The notes beneath the pieces were generated by a model. The model saw only the letters and a list, made by a program, of their open reading frames with translations, was not told the DNA's origin and made no database searches. DNA of 64,000 bases from positions 390,001 to 454,000 of the forward strand of contig WPIO01000046.1 in NCBI GenBank assembly GCA_009760855.2. The letters are read 5' to 3'. The DNA is from Cristatella mucedo. Its lineage: Eukaryota; Bryozoa; Phylactolaemata; Cristatellidae. Positions 44,924 to 57,200 of the stretch are shown one piece after another. Within the stretch, counting starts at the first letter, position 1. Every line of letters begins with the position of its first letter. A program made the translations under genes and the position numbers.

Positions 44924-45239
44924 AATCGCCTGTGAATATTAGACTGCAGCCGACTGCAGTTCGGGCGGCACAGGCCTCCTCTTTTCTCTTCCTTCTCCTT
45001 CGCCGCCCGACAAGCGCACTGCTCACTTCGCTCGCTCGCGGACGTGGATCGAACTACGTGCGTACAAAAAATCTATCGCTGGCGAGCTGTAGAAAAGTCT
45101 CATATTCTACACTCCTAATAGACGCAAGCTCAAGGAGAGCAGTGGTTGCGAATGACAATAAATAAATAAAAATATATATATGCAATAATTTGTTCAAATA
45201 TTCAAAATATAAGTTATGTATATATATATTCATAAATAT

Positions 45240-45375
45240 GTGTTCGCCGAAATATGTACTTCATCTCTATTCAGGCGCTTTACATGTCCCGCAGGGTTCG
45301 AGCCCCCATGACCTTGGTTATTGAAGGCATTAAACAAAGGTCGCTACATTGACACCTGATCCTTATGGCGAGAGT
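45240..45375 (-). mobile_element. SINE (family A), partial
   Basis: CTCTATTCAGGCGCTTTACA (tail reversed) and GCAGGGTTCGAGCCCCC (box B reversed) are visible, with a head remnant to about 45,375. AT-rich sequence with several ATATAT runs precedes it. Confidence 0.65.
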
Positions 45376-45694
45376 ATTCGGCGGGCTTTTAGGCGAGGCA
45401 CCGAAGGCACAGGCCGAAGGCGCGGCAGAGCGATGGTCGCGGAATGGGCTGCGACGGCGGCGATGGCGAGTAGCAGTTGCCGCAGCGCTTCCGGTCTGAC
45501 TTCGTCCGCGTGGCCCCGCTGACCGATCTCACGCACGAAGCTCGAGGTATACGGCCAGGGTCGCTGCTGTCGCGGTCAGCGAAACGTCGTCTTTCTCTGA
45601 CGATTAGTGAATAAGAACGCGATGAGCCAAGGAAGACGTATAAGATAAAATGGGAGTGAGGCCACAGCTCGGAAAGTTCAGGCTAATGTAATAC

Positions 45695-46110
45695 GATGTA
45701 TCGCCATATGAAAATCCACAAAGCGACAAAAACTGCGTGGGCGTTACGCAATAGAGTTTTTTTTGTATAGCGAACTCAAAGCCCGGGCGGCTGTCGGTAC
45801 GCGTTCGGTAGCCAATAAACTACGTCTCACGCAACAAAGAGAAAGTGAAAAGCATGGCTGTGGCAGGAGAGCAGCTGATGCAGCGAGTGGCACGGAAGTA
45901 GCAGCTCAGGAAGGCTGGAGAGGATGTGCCACAGTCGGCAGCAGGAGAGTAGATGTCGTGGCATAAAAAAGTGCGGAAGTGAGTTCCGAAGTCTAGGATC
46001 TGCAGAGCAAAAGCTTCTGTCGCCAACGGTGAATCGAACAGCTAATTTATTGTCCATTGAGGAGCCGCGGGTACGAAAAGGCTAAAACTGACCCTGCAGT
46101 TCAGCTAGGT
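45695..46110 (-). mobile_element. LINE-B 3' end copy
   Basis: Minus-strand FTVGDRSFCSADPRLRNSL matches the LINE-B RT C-terminus at 24,560-24,640, and CTGTCGGTACGCGTTCGG and CTCACGCAACAAAGAGAAAG match its 3' UTR. Truncated and frameshifted. Confidence 0.78.
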
Positions 46111-46224
46111 ATGAAGGAGCCAAGGTATGGCGGGCCAATGTGGGCGACAGAGCGCGCATTTTCGGCAATGCCTCCACTTTCTGCTCACGAGACCCCCCCA
46201 GTCCGTCGGTCGAGCGGCATCAGT

Positions 46225-46350
46225 AGATGCAGCGGCGGCAGAAGCAGCAGCAGCGGCAGAAGCAGCAGCAGCGGCAGCAGCAGCAGCAACAGCAACAGCA
46301 GCAGCAGCAGCAACAGCAACAGCAGCAGCGGTAGCAGCAGCAGCAGCGGC
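46225..46350. repeat. CAG/CAA-rich triplet tract
   Basis: Interrupted CAG, CAA and CGG triplets over about 125 bp. A second, pure CAG run lies at about 48,586-48,620. No gene context supports translation. Confidence 0.85.
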
Positions 46351-46359
46351 GGCGGGACG

Positions 46360-48580
46360 GCGGCGCCGCCGGCGAGAGCAGAAATGGCCGAGCAGCGTGC
46401 GGCGTGGCTTTCAGTGCGATCGCTTTTAGGCGCCGGAAGCCGGACTTCGCTACATGACGGCTATCCCGGCGCAGCAGAATTAATAGGTGTCAATGCTCAC
46501 GAGGTCGCGAGACGCTGCCGCCGACAGCGCGACACCGAACCCGATACGGCGGCGCGCTTGGGGCGTGCACTCGCCGTCCCTTCGTTCGGAGCGTCGCGGC
46601 CCAGCGACTGAAGCGCAGCGCAGGACGCAGCTGCTAGTGGTTAGACCTTTCCATTCGACCGCGCGCTCTCGGTTACATCGACGAATTGAAGCCCCATTCC
46701 ACGACGGAGCTCGCAGAAAGCGCCGCCGCCGCCGTCGCCGCCGCCGCCAAGGAATTGAGGAGCTAGGAATTCGCCCTTTGACCGTTTGTTTTGAGCACGC
46801 GACTTGGGACTTCACCCTTCGTAGATGCTCGTTGGATACCGTAGTTATTCGCCCGACCGAGCGCCGCTGCGCCTCGTCCGGCGGCTGCGGCGCTCGGTCG
46901 GCTGCGATCAGACAGGTATAGAGAGTTGCCGAGTCGCGTTAAAAAAGGCCACGGCTGAAAATGCCACGGCTTTTGGGTAGCGACGCTTTTTATTTGGGTC
47001 TAGTCGAGCGTCTTTCACTAGCATCGTGAACGCGCTCGCTAGATTTGCCGCTTCCATTGCCAATCGCATTCGGACATTCGGATTGCCTCGCGCGCTAGCA
47101 GCGTCGAACACGAGTCTCCACGCGTCGTCGGCGGCGGCGGCGCTCTCCGTCGCTCTCCGTCGCCACCGCCGCCGCGAGTCCGTCGCATCAAGCGAGCGAG
47201 CACTGGTTTGTCGGTAGAAGAATCGTCTCCTAGATCCCGTGGCTGCATTCTAATCCCCGGCTGCCCGGGAGAAAGTCCGTCGAGTTTCTCGGGGTGAACA
47301 CGAACGAGGCTTGCTGGGCAGGCGCAGGTGCTTGCTGGGCAGAGGCAGGTGCTTGCTGGGCAGGGGCGGTGAGCAGTCCACACTCGACGAGGCTCCAACT
47401 TTTTTAATCCCTGCACGCGCTATAGCCACGCCGCCTGACGACACGTAGCGGTGACCGCTCGGAGAGACGCAAGCAGCAACCGAAATGACTTTCACTTATG
47501 CCAACCGGAGACGTGGGCTGCTGGTTCCAAAGACAGCAACGCATTGCTATTCAGTTCAGAATAGTAATTAGGATAAGTCAGTTTCTTTTATAGCCGGCTC
47601 TCCAAGGGTACCGAATCTCTAGACAAGTGCTATACAACGCTCTACAAGGTTAGAAATAACCAATTATCTCGCGAACTGAGCGGAGTGTCTGCGGGTAGAG
47701 AACGTGGTCCCAGCACGTGACAGTCGACTTGAAAAGTAAAAGAGAATTCGCGAAGAATCCTTTGCGCGAGACGGCGCATTTCGCACAGCCGCCGCCCACC
47801 GAGGGCCCACCGAGGGCCCATGCGGCAGGCATCTTTTTGGATCGCCCTTGCAGACGTCGTCAACACGCCGAGCGACGCTTGCACCTACGGACCGCTCGGC
47901 GTCTATTAGTTTTTGTCGTTTTGCCCGCAATAAGTCTTGCAACCGCCCTCAGGCAGCGAGGCGATCGAGCGCAGCTCGCTCGTTCGATCGTCTCGCTGCA
48001 CTAAGCCAGCTCTGCACTACTCTGCACTACTCTGCACTAAGCCAGCTCTGCATTAAGCCGAAAAAGGCGGCCGCAGAGGGCAGTAGAAGTTCGCAGCAGC
48101 AGCGGGGCGGGGAGCGGGAATGCCAGCAGTCGGCTGCAGTCGCTGAGCTGGAGCTGAACCGGAGAGCTGGCCGGCTTCTATTTCCTGGCGCCTCGCAGCT
48201 CGCGCCTTAGCTCTGAGCCCGCCAGCTCTGTGCGCGCTCAGACACCTCGACGTCGGCGACACATCGCGACAGTCAACGTCGTCGCGGCAGTCTAGTGCAG
48301 ACCTCGGAGGAGGAGGTACAGTCGGAAACCGCTGGGCTCTCTGCCTCGAGCTCAGCCTGCGGTAATGAGAGGGGCGGGGCTCCCCATTAGGACACGGTCG
48401 TTTGGGCACACATGGCCTCGCTTACCTCGCCCAGCAGAGGGGCGAATGTCGCTGTTGGAGTCATCAATTTTTATCCTGGCACTGCTATTCCGAGCGCTAG
48501 GCTGGGTTTGTACGGTGACTGACTTGCACTCACAGATGTTCGGGGAGCAACATGAGCAACATGATGGTCGAGCATCATCA
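46360..48580. other. CpG-rich intergenic sequence
   Basis: It contains tandem copies of GGTGCTTGCTGGGCAG (about 47,308-47,365, three units of roughly 21 bp) and repeated CTCTGCACTA units near 48,010. No gene is recognised. Confidence 0.4.
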
Positions 48581-48582
48581 AG

Positions 48583-48623
<41 letters not shown>

Positions 48624-48669
48624 AAGAGGCTGGAGGAAAAGCACTCAATGTTGAATTAATTCTGCAGGC

Positions 48670-48830
48670 CGTGATGGACCAGGAAGTAATGTGCTCGCTC
48701 TTCACGACCGAGGTCTTAGGTTCGAATCCTGCAGTTGGGCGATCCTTTATTGCCAACTGAATGCTGCAGTGATAGCCGATGAGGCTCTTCTGACGCTATA
48801 CAAACGAGGCTGTTAAATCAGCTAAGACTC
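48670..48830 (+). mobile_element. tRNA-derived SINE (family B)
   Basis: It has the box B GGTTCGAATCCTGC, an ACGACCGAGGTC stretch and the body end GAGGCTGTTAAATCAGCTAA, shared with the copy at 17,365-17,520. Box A is degenerate. Confidence 0.7.
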
Positions 48831-49704
48831 AGCAGACACACGATGTCTGCCCTGCCTCCCCTCAATGTCAAGTGCACTCCCACAGTCAGCACCAGGCTGG
48901 AGCAAGTCGTCATATCAACGAAAAGCAGCACAGTGCGAGCTGCATGGTCTGACAGTGCAGAGGATGAGTACCTGCTTTGCTGAGAGGCTGAGCCTAAGGA
49001 ACACGGGTAACTGCAGCAGCTACACCACGTGATTGCTTTGCTAGACTAGCCACTGCCACGAATCAGAGACACAGCCTGAATTACGCCAAGAACGGACCAG
49101 ATCTTAACCTTGCCAGGGGCAGCCAATGATAGAAAGGGTGAAGGTCGGTCTAACTTGGAGGGGCCAGGACCTTCTGGCTGCAAGTCCTCAACCCATTCCG
49201 CCGGTTAGCATGCTTTTTTCAATGCGCGAATTTTGAGGTCACGGTTTCTTGAAAATAATCACATCTAGGAGTGGCTGGGTAGGAGTGCTCAGCCAAACAG
49301 GAAGTCGGGTATTCCGAGGAACACACTTTCAATCCACAGTCGACAGGTGTCCGAGAGTCTGGCAGAACCCTAAAGAAGCAGAAACAGAACCCAGAAGCCT
49401 AAAAAAAATCCAATCGTGTTCTAAGTGGCCAGGAATGATACTAAGCCAACTCGGCATGTCAATAAAAAAAGAGCCGAAGCGGAGGTTCTTCATTAATCAA
49501 TGAACAATAAGCAGAGCTGGCTTTTGGTACTGGAATGCTGCTGCTGATAGACCTACCTTCAATCAGCACCTCCCGAAAGTATATCTATGACGAGCGGCAG
49601 AACCAGGATTCTCATCTGAAAGGAAGGCCTGGACATTTTTATGTAGGAGGCTGAAGACCCGGAAGATTTTCGTGTTGGCAGGGCTGGACCAAAAATTACG
49701 GATA
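48831..49704. other. Intergenic, nothing recognised
   Basis: No gene, repeat array or transposon end can be supported. Confidence 0.35.
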
Positions 49705-49815
49705 GTAATGATGATAATGATAATGCACTTGATAAAGCGCCCTCAGAGAACCCAATCTCTCTCTAGGCGCTTTACATTTGCTGCAAAGGGAAATGCAAAT
49801 GAACGGTACGGAGAA
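49705..49815 (-). mobile_element. LINE-A 3' tail fragment
   Basis: A GAT/AAT-rich end, TTGATAAAGCGCCCTCAGAG and CTAGGCGCTTTACATTTGC. The hairpin is intact. Confidence 0.88.
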
Positions 49816-50880
49816 ACTGTATGAAAAAATCACACAGTGCTTAGTCGACACGCAGCTCGGCCGCTGCTTACTAAGGATCTCGGCCTCAGCGGTCGTCCTC
49901 GTGTGGTGTGGGTGAAGGGTTTGGGGGAGTCTAGTCAAAGCATTAGAACGGGAACTAGTTTCCGATTGTCCGAGACAGCGATGTCGATGGAAGGTTCTCG
50001 CCCGACGCCGTGCCGTGCCGCGAAGCGAGTTGTGGATAGCCGAAAGTCTTTGATCAGCCGCCGAGCTAGCACTCTGGCACACCTCTGGTGCACGCCTCGA
50101 TATTTACTTTTCATCAAGTACAAGTGCAAATTAAGCAAATCTCCGGCACGTCTTGGCAGGCCGGCATGCCGTTCGTGCACCGGGAGACGCAGAATCTCAG
50201 AGGATCTCGCCTCGGGCGACGAGCGGCAATGAATCAGTGATATACATCTACTCTGGCACTAATTTGAGCACGGGCAAATGGGTACCGATCACTGAACTAC
50301 CTGTTGACATTACTGTCTCGAAAATGCTTAATCGCGGGTAATGAAGCATTGTGCTACCAAACTGCAATTGGAGATCGGCCGCCGCAAAAGAGGACGATAA
50401 ACAATGAGCCGGGCCGCCAGCGGCCGCCGGTGTGCCGAGCAAGCCGCACTGCCGAGCCTCTCCTGCCCTGAGAGCCGCGGCTGTCGAGAGGAGCTAATTT
50501 GCATTCAGCTGTCCCCTACTCGGGGCACTTGTTTAGTGGCCCGTGCTGGATGGCTGAGAGGCCGTTGGTCATGAGAACCGTTAGCCGACACGGGGTACGG
50601 TAGCCCGCTGGCTGAGCCTTGCCTGGCAGATTCGACCCATTATTTACTAGCACTCGTGGCAGGCTCAAGCAATCTCGGAAAAACAACACGAGTTGACCGC
50701 AGTGTGACACAGGCTGGCCAAGCAGAAGCTAGCTAGCGAGCTTGGCAGGACAGGCTAGGGCGACACAAGACAGCCGGTCACCAGGTGAAAGACAAACTGG
50801 GTTGTCGCTGGCGCAGCACAAAGCCAGCGAGAGCTGGCAAGGACGAACGGGATTCCCGGAAAATGGTAGTAGTAAAGAGA
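49816..50880. other. Intergenic, nothing recognised
   Basis: A few 60-130-codon frames are present without motifs. There is no repeat or transposon signature. Confidence 0.35.
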
Positions 50881-50884
50881 GGGG

Positions 50885-50887
<3 letters not shown>

Positions 50888-50977
<90 letters not shown>
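50888..50977. repeat. (GA)n microsatellite
   Basis: About 90 bp of uninterrupted GA. Confidence 0.95.
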
Positions 50978-50980
<3 letters not shown>

Positions 50981-51458
50981 TGATAGGGATGCGAGTCAGA
51001 GGAAAGAGTGAATTACTGGTGGAGCAGGCGAGAAGAAGTTAAAGAGACCGGTCGGCAGCGCGTCAGCGTGCCGACATTGGGGAGGGAGGGGGAATAGCAA
51101 ATAGAGCGCCACGCGAAGTTTAACTCCTCCTCGTCCCAGTTCGAGCTCTAGCCGACTCTGGCTATAGCTGTAACTGTAGGCGGTTTACGTAACTGCAACT
51201 GAAGAAAGATACGTAGAACGCCTAAGCACAGCCCTAGACTTAGGCGTCAGCGCTGGGCATACGGCAGATGATGAAAGATACGGCGGCCGGTAGTCCATGC
51301 CCTGGCCAGGGTTCTCTGTCTGTCTGTCTGGCTGGGCTGCTAGCCTCTTGCCCAGCTAGCAGCCAGACTGCAGCACTGTCTCTTTGTTCATTCTTGTCTC
51401 TCTCCACGGCCGCCTACCTCCCCCCCTGTCACTTTCCAACATGGCCCCGTGTTGATTG

Positions 51459-51459
<1 letters not shown>

Positions 51460-51533
<74 letters not shown>

Positions 51534-51536
51534 GCA

Positions 51537-51586
<50 letters not shown>

Positions 51587-51600
51587 CTCTCTCTCTCTCG
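51460..51600. repeat. Compound (CA)n, (CACG)n, (CA)n, (CT)n microsatellite
   Basis: About 140 bp. CA changes to CACG units, back to CA, then CT. Confidence 0.95.
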
Positions 51601-53730
51601 TCACCCTTTCTGATCTCGGCGCTGCATTGCAGTGGCAGGCTTCCTTATATTACCCGTTTGCATTGCAGCCAGCTTGCTTGCTGCCGGTCTTCTCACTGAG
51701 CAAGGAGGTTTGTCCACCCCGAGCCTGTCGACTTGTTGCTGGGTGGCCCCACCGAGCCAGCGAGCCATGGGGCGAGCTCAGCGGTCACTTTCGGCAGTCC
51801 CCAAGTCAAGATGCCCGGTCGCATGCACGCATGAGTGCTTGCGTGCCCAGCTCTGCCTGAACTGAGAGCTCATAGAATTTTCGCCAAAAGTCTCTCTATC
51901 GTCTCGACCGAGCAGAGCAAGCCCAACACAAAGCCCCCCTGTCAAGTGAGGAGGGCACGGCCGATCTGCGCGAGCATGAGGTCCTCGAGGTTCTCTGGTA
52001 CTGGAGGTCAGGACCTGGTCCTGACCTTGGTCCCATAGCCCTTGCTCGAACTGCACCAGGAGGTGTGCACCAAGGGCGACGAGCGAGGTGTGCAGTGCCA
52101 TCATGGCGTGCCCATCGAGCGCAACCCTGCAACCCTCACGTGGTTGGCTGCCTAGGACAAGGTCGAGCTTTGGGCTCTCCCTGGCTTTATTCAGGGCTCT
52201 GACCTCTGACCCTGCAAGCAGCAGGACTCGGATTCGTCCGTCGTACGTGCAGCAGCGGTGCACACAGCGCCCACACTCTGACTCGCCCACGCCCATGAGA
52301 GCAAGACACAAGGGCATCTGCGAGTTCAACCCGCCTAAAAGAACTCGCGAACAAGTACATGCGTACAGTACAGGCAGGCAAGTGAGTAGGCACGTGCAGG
52401 TGTCGTACACCCAAGCGTGGCCCTCATGGGAAAGGGTCGGTACAAGCGATTACTGGCACATGTAGAAAACAGGTAGCTCTGCGCAGATGACACATGCATG
52501 CACACAATGAGAGCGTGCTTCAAACGTGTCGCCAAGACGACCGTGACCGATCTGAGCACGCATCAAAGCTCTCACCATATCGAAGCTTCCAAATGTTCCC
52601 ATTGAAGCACAGCAGCTACAGCCGGAAGCCGCTGAAGGATCCTGGGGCAGCGGCGACGGCTCTGCACCGCCGCCGATGCCTGGCCGAGGGGCATGCAGAC
52701 GCCACCGAAATGCCACACCACCCTGCTACCCCGCAGCCGGCTGATGACTGGCCGCAGTAAATGTGGCACTGTGTCGCTAAGCTTTACGCTATCTGAGGTG
52801 TTGCCCACACCCTGCGCCGCCTTCGCTGCCCGCTAGCTATACCGCTATGTCCCCTGTCCCCGGGGCGCCAGGAGAAGCTCGGTCGGGCCAAACCGAGCCG
52901 TCAGTTCGGGGGCGAGGGAGACAATAAGAACAATTAAGTGTGCCACTGCCACTTAGACAGCAATCATGCTTTCCAACGGTCCTCGGCGTGCGAGGTGTCA
53001 GTGCTGCCGTGAGTGCTGATGCGAGAGGGGCGGGGCACAGCCAAGCTGGCGAATCGGCACCGGCCGCACCACCACCACCGGAAAGCCGCCATAGATCACA
53101 CGGTCAGCTGCGGGCGGCAAATCTGCGGCAGCGATTCTGCTCAGGCAGAGGCATCGAGACCCGCTTTCGGCAGCGAATGCAGCCGGCGGCTTTTGGGGGT
53201 CACAGCCGACTTTGCCTCGCACAGGTGCCACTGCTGCTACTGGCACTAACGAAAAACTGGCTGGCACACAGAGTGCACAGGAGACCTAACCCCCCCCCCC
53301 CCCCCGCAGAGCAGAATAAATTCTTGGGGGGCTGCAGAGGAACTCGAGCAGCACTGCGATTCGGATGCTTGAGATCTCTCTCACATAAGTATCTCGTAAG
53401 TACATTTGGATGAGAACATATGTAACAGGCATCCAATTAATAAAGGGCCTTGTAGTTGAAGCTAGCAATCGCGAGTACAGGCTGGGTGTGGATTCTCCTT
53501 CCAGTGAGGAGCAGAAGGTCTCTGCAACCTCAAATTTAAAATTACCCTTCACTGGATCTACAACTGCGATCTTTTTGCAAAAGAGTAAAAAGAATGACGG
53601 TTGAGTTCAGCAACTACCCCATTCAGCTATTCAAAGAGCTCGCCGAGGTACGATTGGGCTAGGCCTAAAATGACAGCACTATCAATGCTCTCTCTCTCGT
53701 CAACACATAACCATCGCTTGTGGATTATTT
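51601..53730. other. Intergenic, no supported gene
   Basis: Open frames up to 210 codons (51,778-52,410, minus) have no recognisable motif, and overlapping frames are equally open. A poly-C run lies at about 53,289-53,305. Confidence 0.35.
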
Positions 53731-53856
53731 CCTCTTCAGTTACCGTTACAGCACCCTGAGAGATGTTATTCTCTTCACATGTTTTAAATATGCCACAGGG
53801 CTCACACCCACGACCTAGGTGGTTAAAGACCCCTGTCTCTCTCTCTCCCTCTCTCT

Positions 53857-53914
<58 letters not shown>

Positions 53915-54040
53915 CTCTTTGCCTGCCTATCTATCTGTCTGTCTGTCTGTCTTTCTCTCGTTCTCTCTCTCCCTCTCCCTCTCTCTCTCTCCCTCTCTAT
54001 CTCTCTCACTACCCCTCTCTCTCTCTCTCCCTCTCTCTCT

Positions 54041-54072
<32 letters not shown>

Positions 54073-54150
54073 GTCTATCCATTTCACTGTCTGTCTGTCT
54101 GTGTCTATCTCTGCCTATCTATCTCTGCCCCTGTCTGTCTATGTCTCTGT
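53731..54150 (-). mobile_element. SINE (family A) remnant followed by CT-rich block
   Basis: CAGCACCCTGAGAGATG and CAGGGCTCACACCCACG are a degraded tail and box B reversed (53,735-53,830). A CT/TCTG-rich simple-sequence block follows at 53,836-54,150. Confidence 0.5.
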
Positions 54151-54939
54151 CTCTCTCGTAAGGGAAGCTCCTATCTTATGGTTGGTGGAGGCTTTGCAAG
54201 ACTACTTGTCTGCAAAGGAACTGGCTAGTACACACCTATGAGCCGCTGCAGAAGCTTCTTCGTTAGTGGCAGCGTGTGACAGCTCCATGCAATCAGTTGC
54301 AACTATGAGGGTGACGTTGTGGTGGAGCGGAGAATCTTCTCTAAACATATCCAGCAATTCGGATGAGCCACAGACAGCGCACATCTGGCACTGCCTGCTC
54401 ATGCTATGCAAGCCATGGTCTCAGAATCGAGGACACTGGCAGCCGGTACGAATTGCATTTGCGCATGTGCATTTACAGCCTCTATACTCACATACACGTG
54501 ATGATTGCCGAGACGTGAAAAACGTAACTGCAGCTTAACGTAAAAAAAATGAAAAAATTGCCGATCTACTATTCCGTTTATGCAACACTGGTCATGTGCC
54601 CACTCACAATTCGCAGGCAGCGATCAAGACGGTGCCCTGCTACAAATTGCACATGGCTCAAAACTCAGCTTTGGTTTAGTAGATTGCATTAGCCATAGGA
54701 AGCAGCTCTTGCTCAAGCTCAGCTTCGGGAGTTGCCTAGTGGCAGAGTTCAGCTTTGTGTTTATGTTGCAGCATCGGTTCTATCTGTCATCTTGTACTCT
54801 GAAGTAACAGGCTTTGCAATGTTGTGAATGACGTGTTCATCACAGAATGTGCAGAATGCTGTGGGCAGAGGCTTCAATCTGTTCCTCGAAGCATTCGCTG
54901 TGTCCTGGTGAGTTGTTCTTTATGTGCTCACACACACTG
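54151..54939. other. Intergenic, nothing recognised
   Basis: No coding exon or repeat can be supported. Confidence 0.35.
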
Positions 54940-55055
54940 ACGCTGTGCATGCTATCACTAACCAATTTGACATGTTTTCTTTACAGCATATTTAAAATGT
55001 CTAGAAAGCGATTTAGTTCTCTTCTGAGGGCACCGTACACAGTTATTAGTTTCGT
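54940..55055 (+). mobile_element. LINE-A 3' end fragment, diverged
   Basis: CTGACGCTGTGCATGCTATC (3' UTR) and TCTAGAAAGCGATTTAGTTC (tail) in plus orientation. Confidence 0.75.
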
Positions 55056-55559
55056 CCTCTTTTTCTTCTTCTCAGTGTCATGTGTCAGAGTCAGCAGGAG
55101 ATAATGTGCAGAAATGTCGTTCCATTATAATTGTGGAAGTAAGGTCAACAGTCTAGATCTTGCATAGTTTCTATCACAAATAGTCTCTAGACGAAAGTAC
55201 AGAACAAGTAATTCATTGGCTATAGATAAAACGAGGGCAATAATTTCAAACTACAGAGCGGCAGGATGCCGGCTGCCATGACATAGAATATTGGAAAACA
55301 ATCTCGCCTGGAGCTAGCAGTAATGATCCTACGACGACCCTGGGGTCGCATGTGCTGTGCTTCAACCGATTGAATTATTGCAATTGCAGTTATTTCGGTG
55401 TCCAACGTAGGAATTTCAACCCTCGTGTTTAACACTGTATGGCTGAAAGTGCATGCCTATAGTTTCAAACGTTGCCAAGCTGCAGCCATTGTGCCTGCTG
55501 CGGTCGGCTACCGGAGTGTGCGATCCTCCTCTGCACAACTTACTCGAGTTCTGGTAAGT

Positions 55560-56600
55560 AGGGGAACCCTTAAGAGTGCTCCACAGCGTCCTCGGCAACC
55601 GTGAATTCGCTCCTGGAGGCTGAAACTGGTGCAGCAGTTCAGCTCAGGTATTAAGGAGCCGAGACATGGCGAGACTCTTGCATCAGAGAGACAATTTTGC
55701 TCCGTATGTGTTTGTCTACTCCGGATCGAATAGCAGCTCCCATGGCAAAGAAGACGCGTGGCTGAATCTCTTGGGTTTATTGAACGAAGATTGCAGCCAT
55801 GTTAATCATTAGCTGCAGCTACTAAAGGAATTTTTCATAGCTCAGAAAAAACCGCTGTATTCCAGTCTAGACAGTACTAGAGGGAACTAGTAAGATCTTT
55901 AGCCAGCCACCGCAGTAGGCGAGAGCATAGGTCGAAAATGACAATATCTTTTTAAGCGATCTTCTGAATGAAACTTTTAAATGGCTAGCAGTCTTTAAAC
56001 AAGAAATCTAAACTACGGGCACCTAACGACGCAATGATGTTTGCATTACAGCACCATCAGTTGGAGGAGCAAAGTCTTTTAGTCCAGCCGCACGATTACA
56101 GTTTCATTTGAATTGGAGTTCGGTTTTGTCATCGTTTAGTTCTAGAAATTTGATCGACATACAGGATTGAATTAGGCAAGCAGGCATCAGTCGCTGCAGC
56201 TGATTCCGATTGTCTAAATGACAAGCAGATCTAGTTGTCATCGACATAAATGTCACCGGCTGATGCCATGGGCTTATAGCACTTTTCCGAGAGGCCAAAC
56301 ATAAATGGAGAGCAGCAAAGGGTCGAGAACAGATCCTCGGGGAACTCTACGGGTACACGTCAGCTGGATGAGACCCGACCGCCGCATGGAATACAACTGG
56401 ATGTTAACGGGCAAGTACGATTCGAACCACCATGTCAGAGCTTTTTCATCCGCACAGAGCGTCATTCTCAATCGTTGAAGCAGTGTGCTCAATAGTGTCG
56501 GATAGTGATCGAGAATGCCGAACGCCGCCTACAGATCTAGCAGAACTAGGACAGTGATGTTGCCATCACGTTTCTGCACGGAATAGCTGCACTTTAAATT
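55560..56600 (-). mobile_element. LINE RT remnant, minus orientation
   Basis: The minus strand at 56,274-56,492 reads LTWWFESYLPVNIQLYSMRR and RRVPRGSVLDPLLLSIYVWP, the RT block before the catalytic site; then FLELNDDKTELQFK (56,104-56,150). Downstream, GAGGCTGAAACTGGTGCAGC at about 55,617 matches LINE-B RT DNA. It is heavily mutated and probably LINE-B. Confidence 0.75.
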
Positions 56601-56689
56601 TTAGACAGTCTAGCGATATCACGACATCAATGAGAATATTTCTCTTTACCCCTCTCTCTTTCACTTTATCGGGTTTTTTGTCCCCCCTC

Positions 56690-57200
56690 TCTCTCTCTCT
56701 CTCTCTCCCTCACTCTCTCTCCTTCTATCTCTCGCCTCTCCCTCTATCTCTCGCTCTCTCTCTCCCCTCTTCCTCGCTCTCTCTCCCCCTCTCTCTCTCT
56801 CCTATCTTTCTCTCTATCTCCCCTCTCCATCGCTCTCTCCCTCTCTCTCTCTCTCCCTCTCTCTCCCTCTCTCTCCCCCTCTCTCTTGCTCTCTCTCCCT
56901 CTCTCCTTCGCTCTCTCTCCCTCTCTCCCTCACTTTTTCTCCCTCTCTCCCTCGCTCTTTCTCCCTCTATCTCTCGCTCTCTTGCTCTCTCTTTCCTCTT
57001 CCGCTCTCTCTCTCCCTCTCTCTCTCTCCCTCTCTCTCTCTCCCTCTCTCTCTCCCTCTCCCTCGGTCTCCCTCTCTCTCTCTCTCCTCTCCCTCGCTCT
57101 CCCTCTCTCTCCCCCCTCTCCCTCGCTCTCTCTTCCTTTCTCTCTCTCCCCTCTCCCTCGCTCTCTCTTCCTTTCTCTCTCTCTCTCTCTCCCTCTCACT
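56690..57200. repeat. CT-rich simple-sequence block
   Basis: About 500 bp of interrupted (CT)n with CCCT and GCTCT variants. Frames over it are meaningless. Confidence 0.92.

Noticed and set aside
46057-46611. 184-codon Ser-rich plus-strand frame
   Set aside because: Its core is a CAG-type triplet tract read as Ser. The start lies in LINE-B sequence.
51778-52410. 210-codon minus-strand frame
   Set aside because: No motif, no splice or promoter context, and overlapping frames are similarly open.
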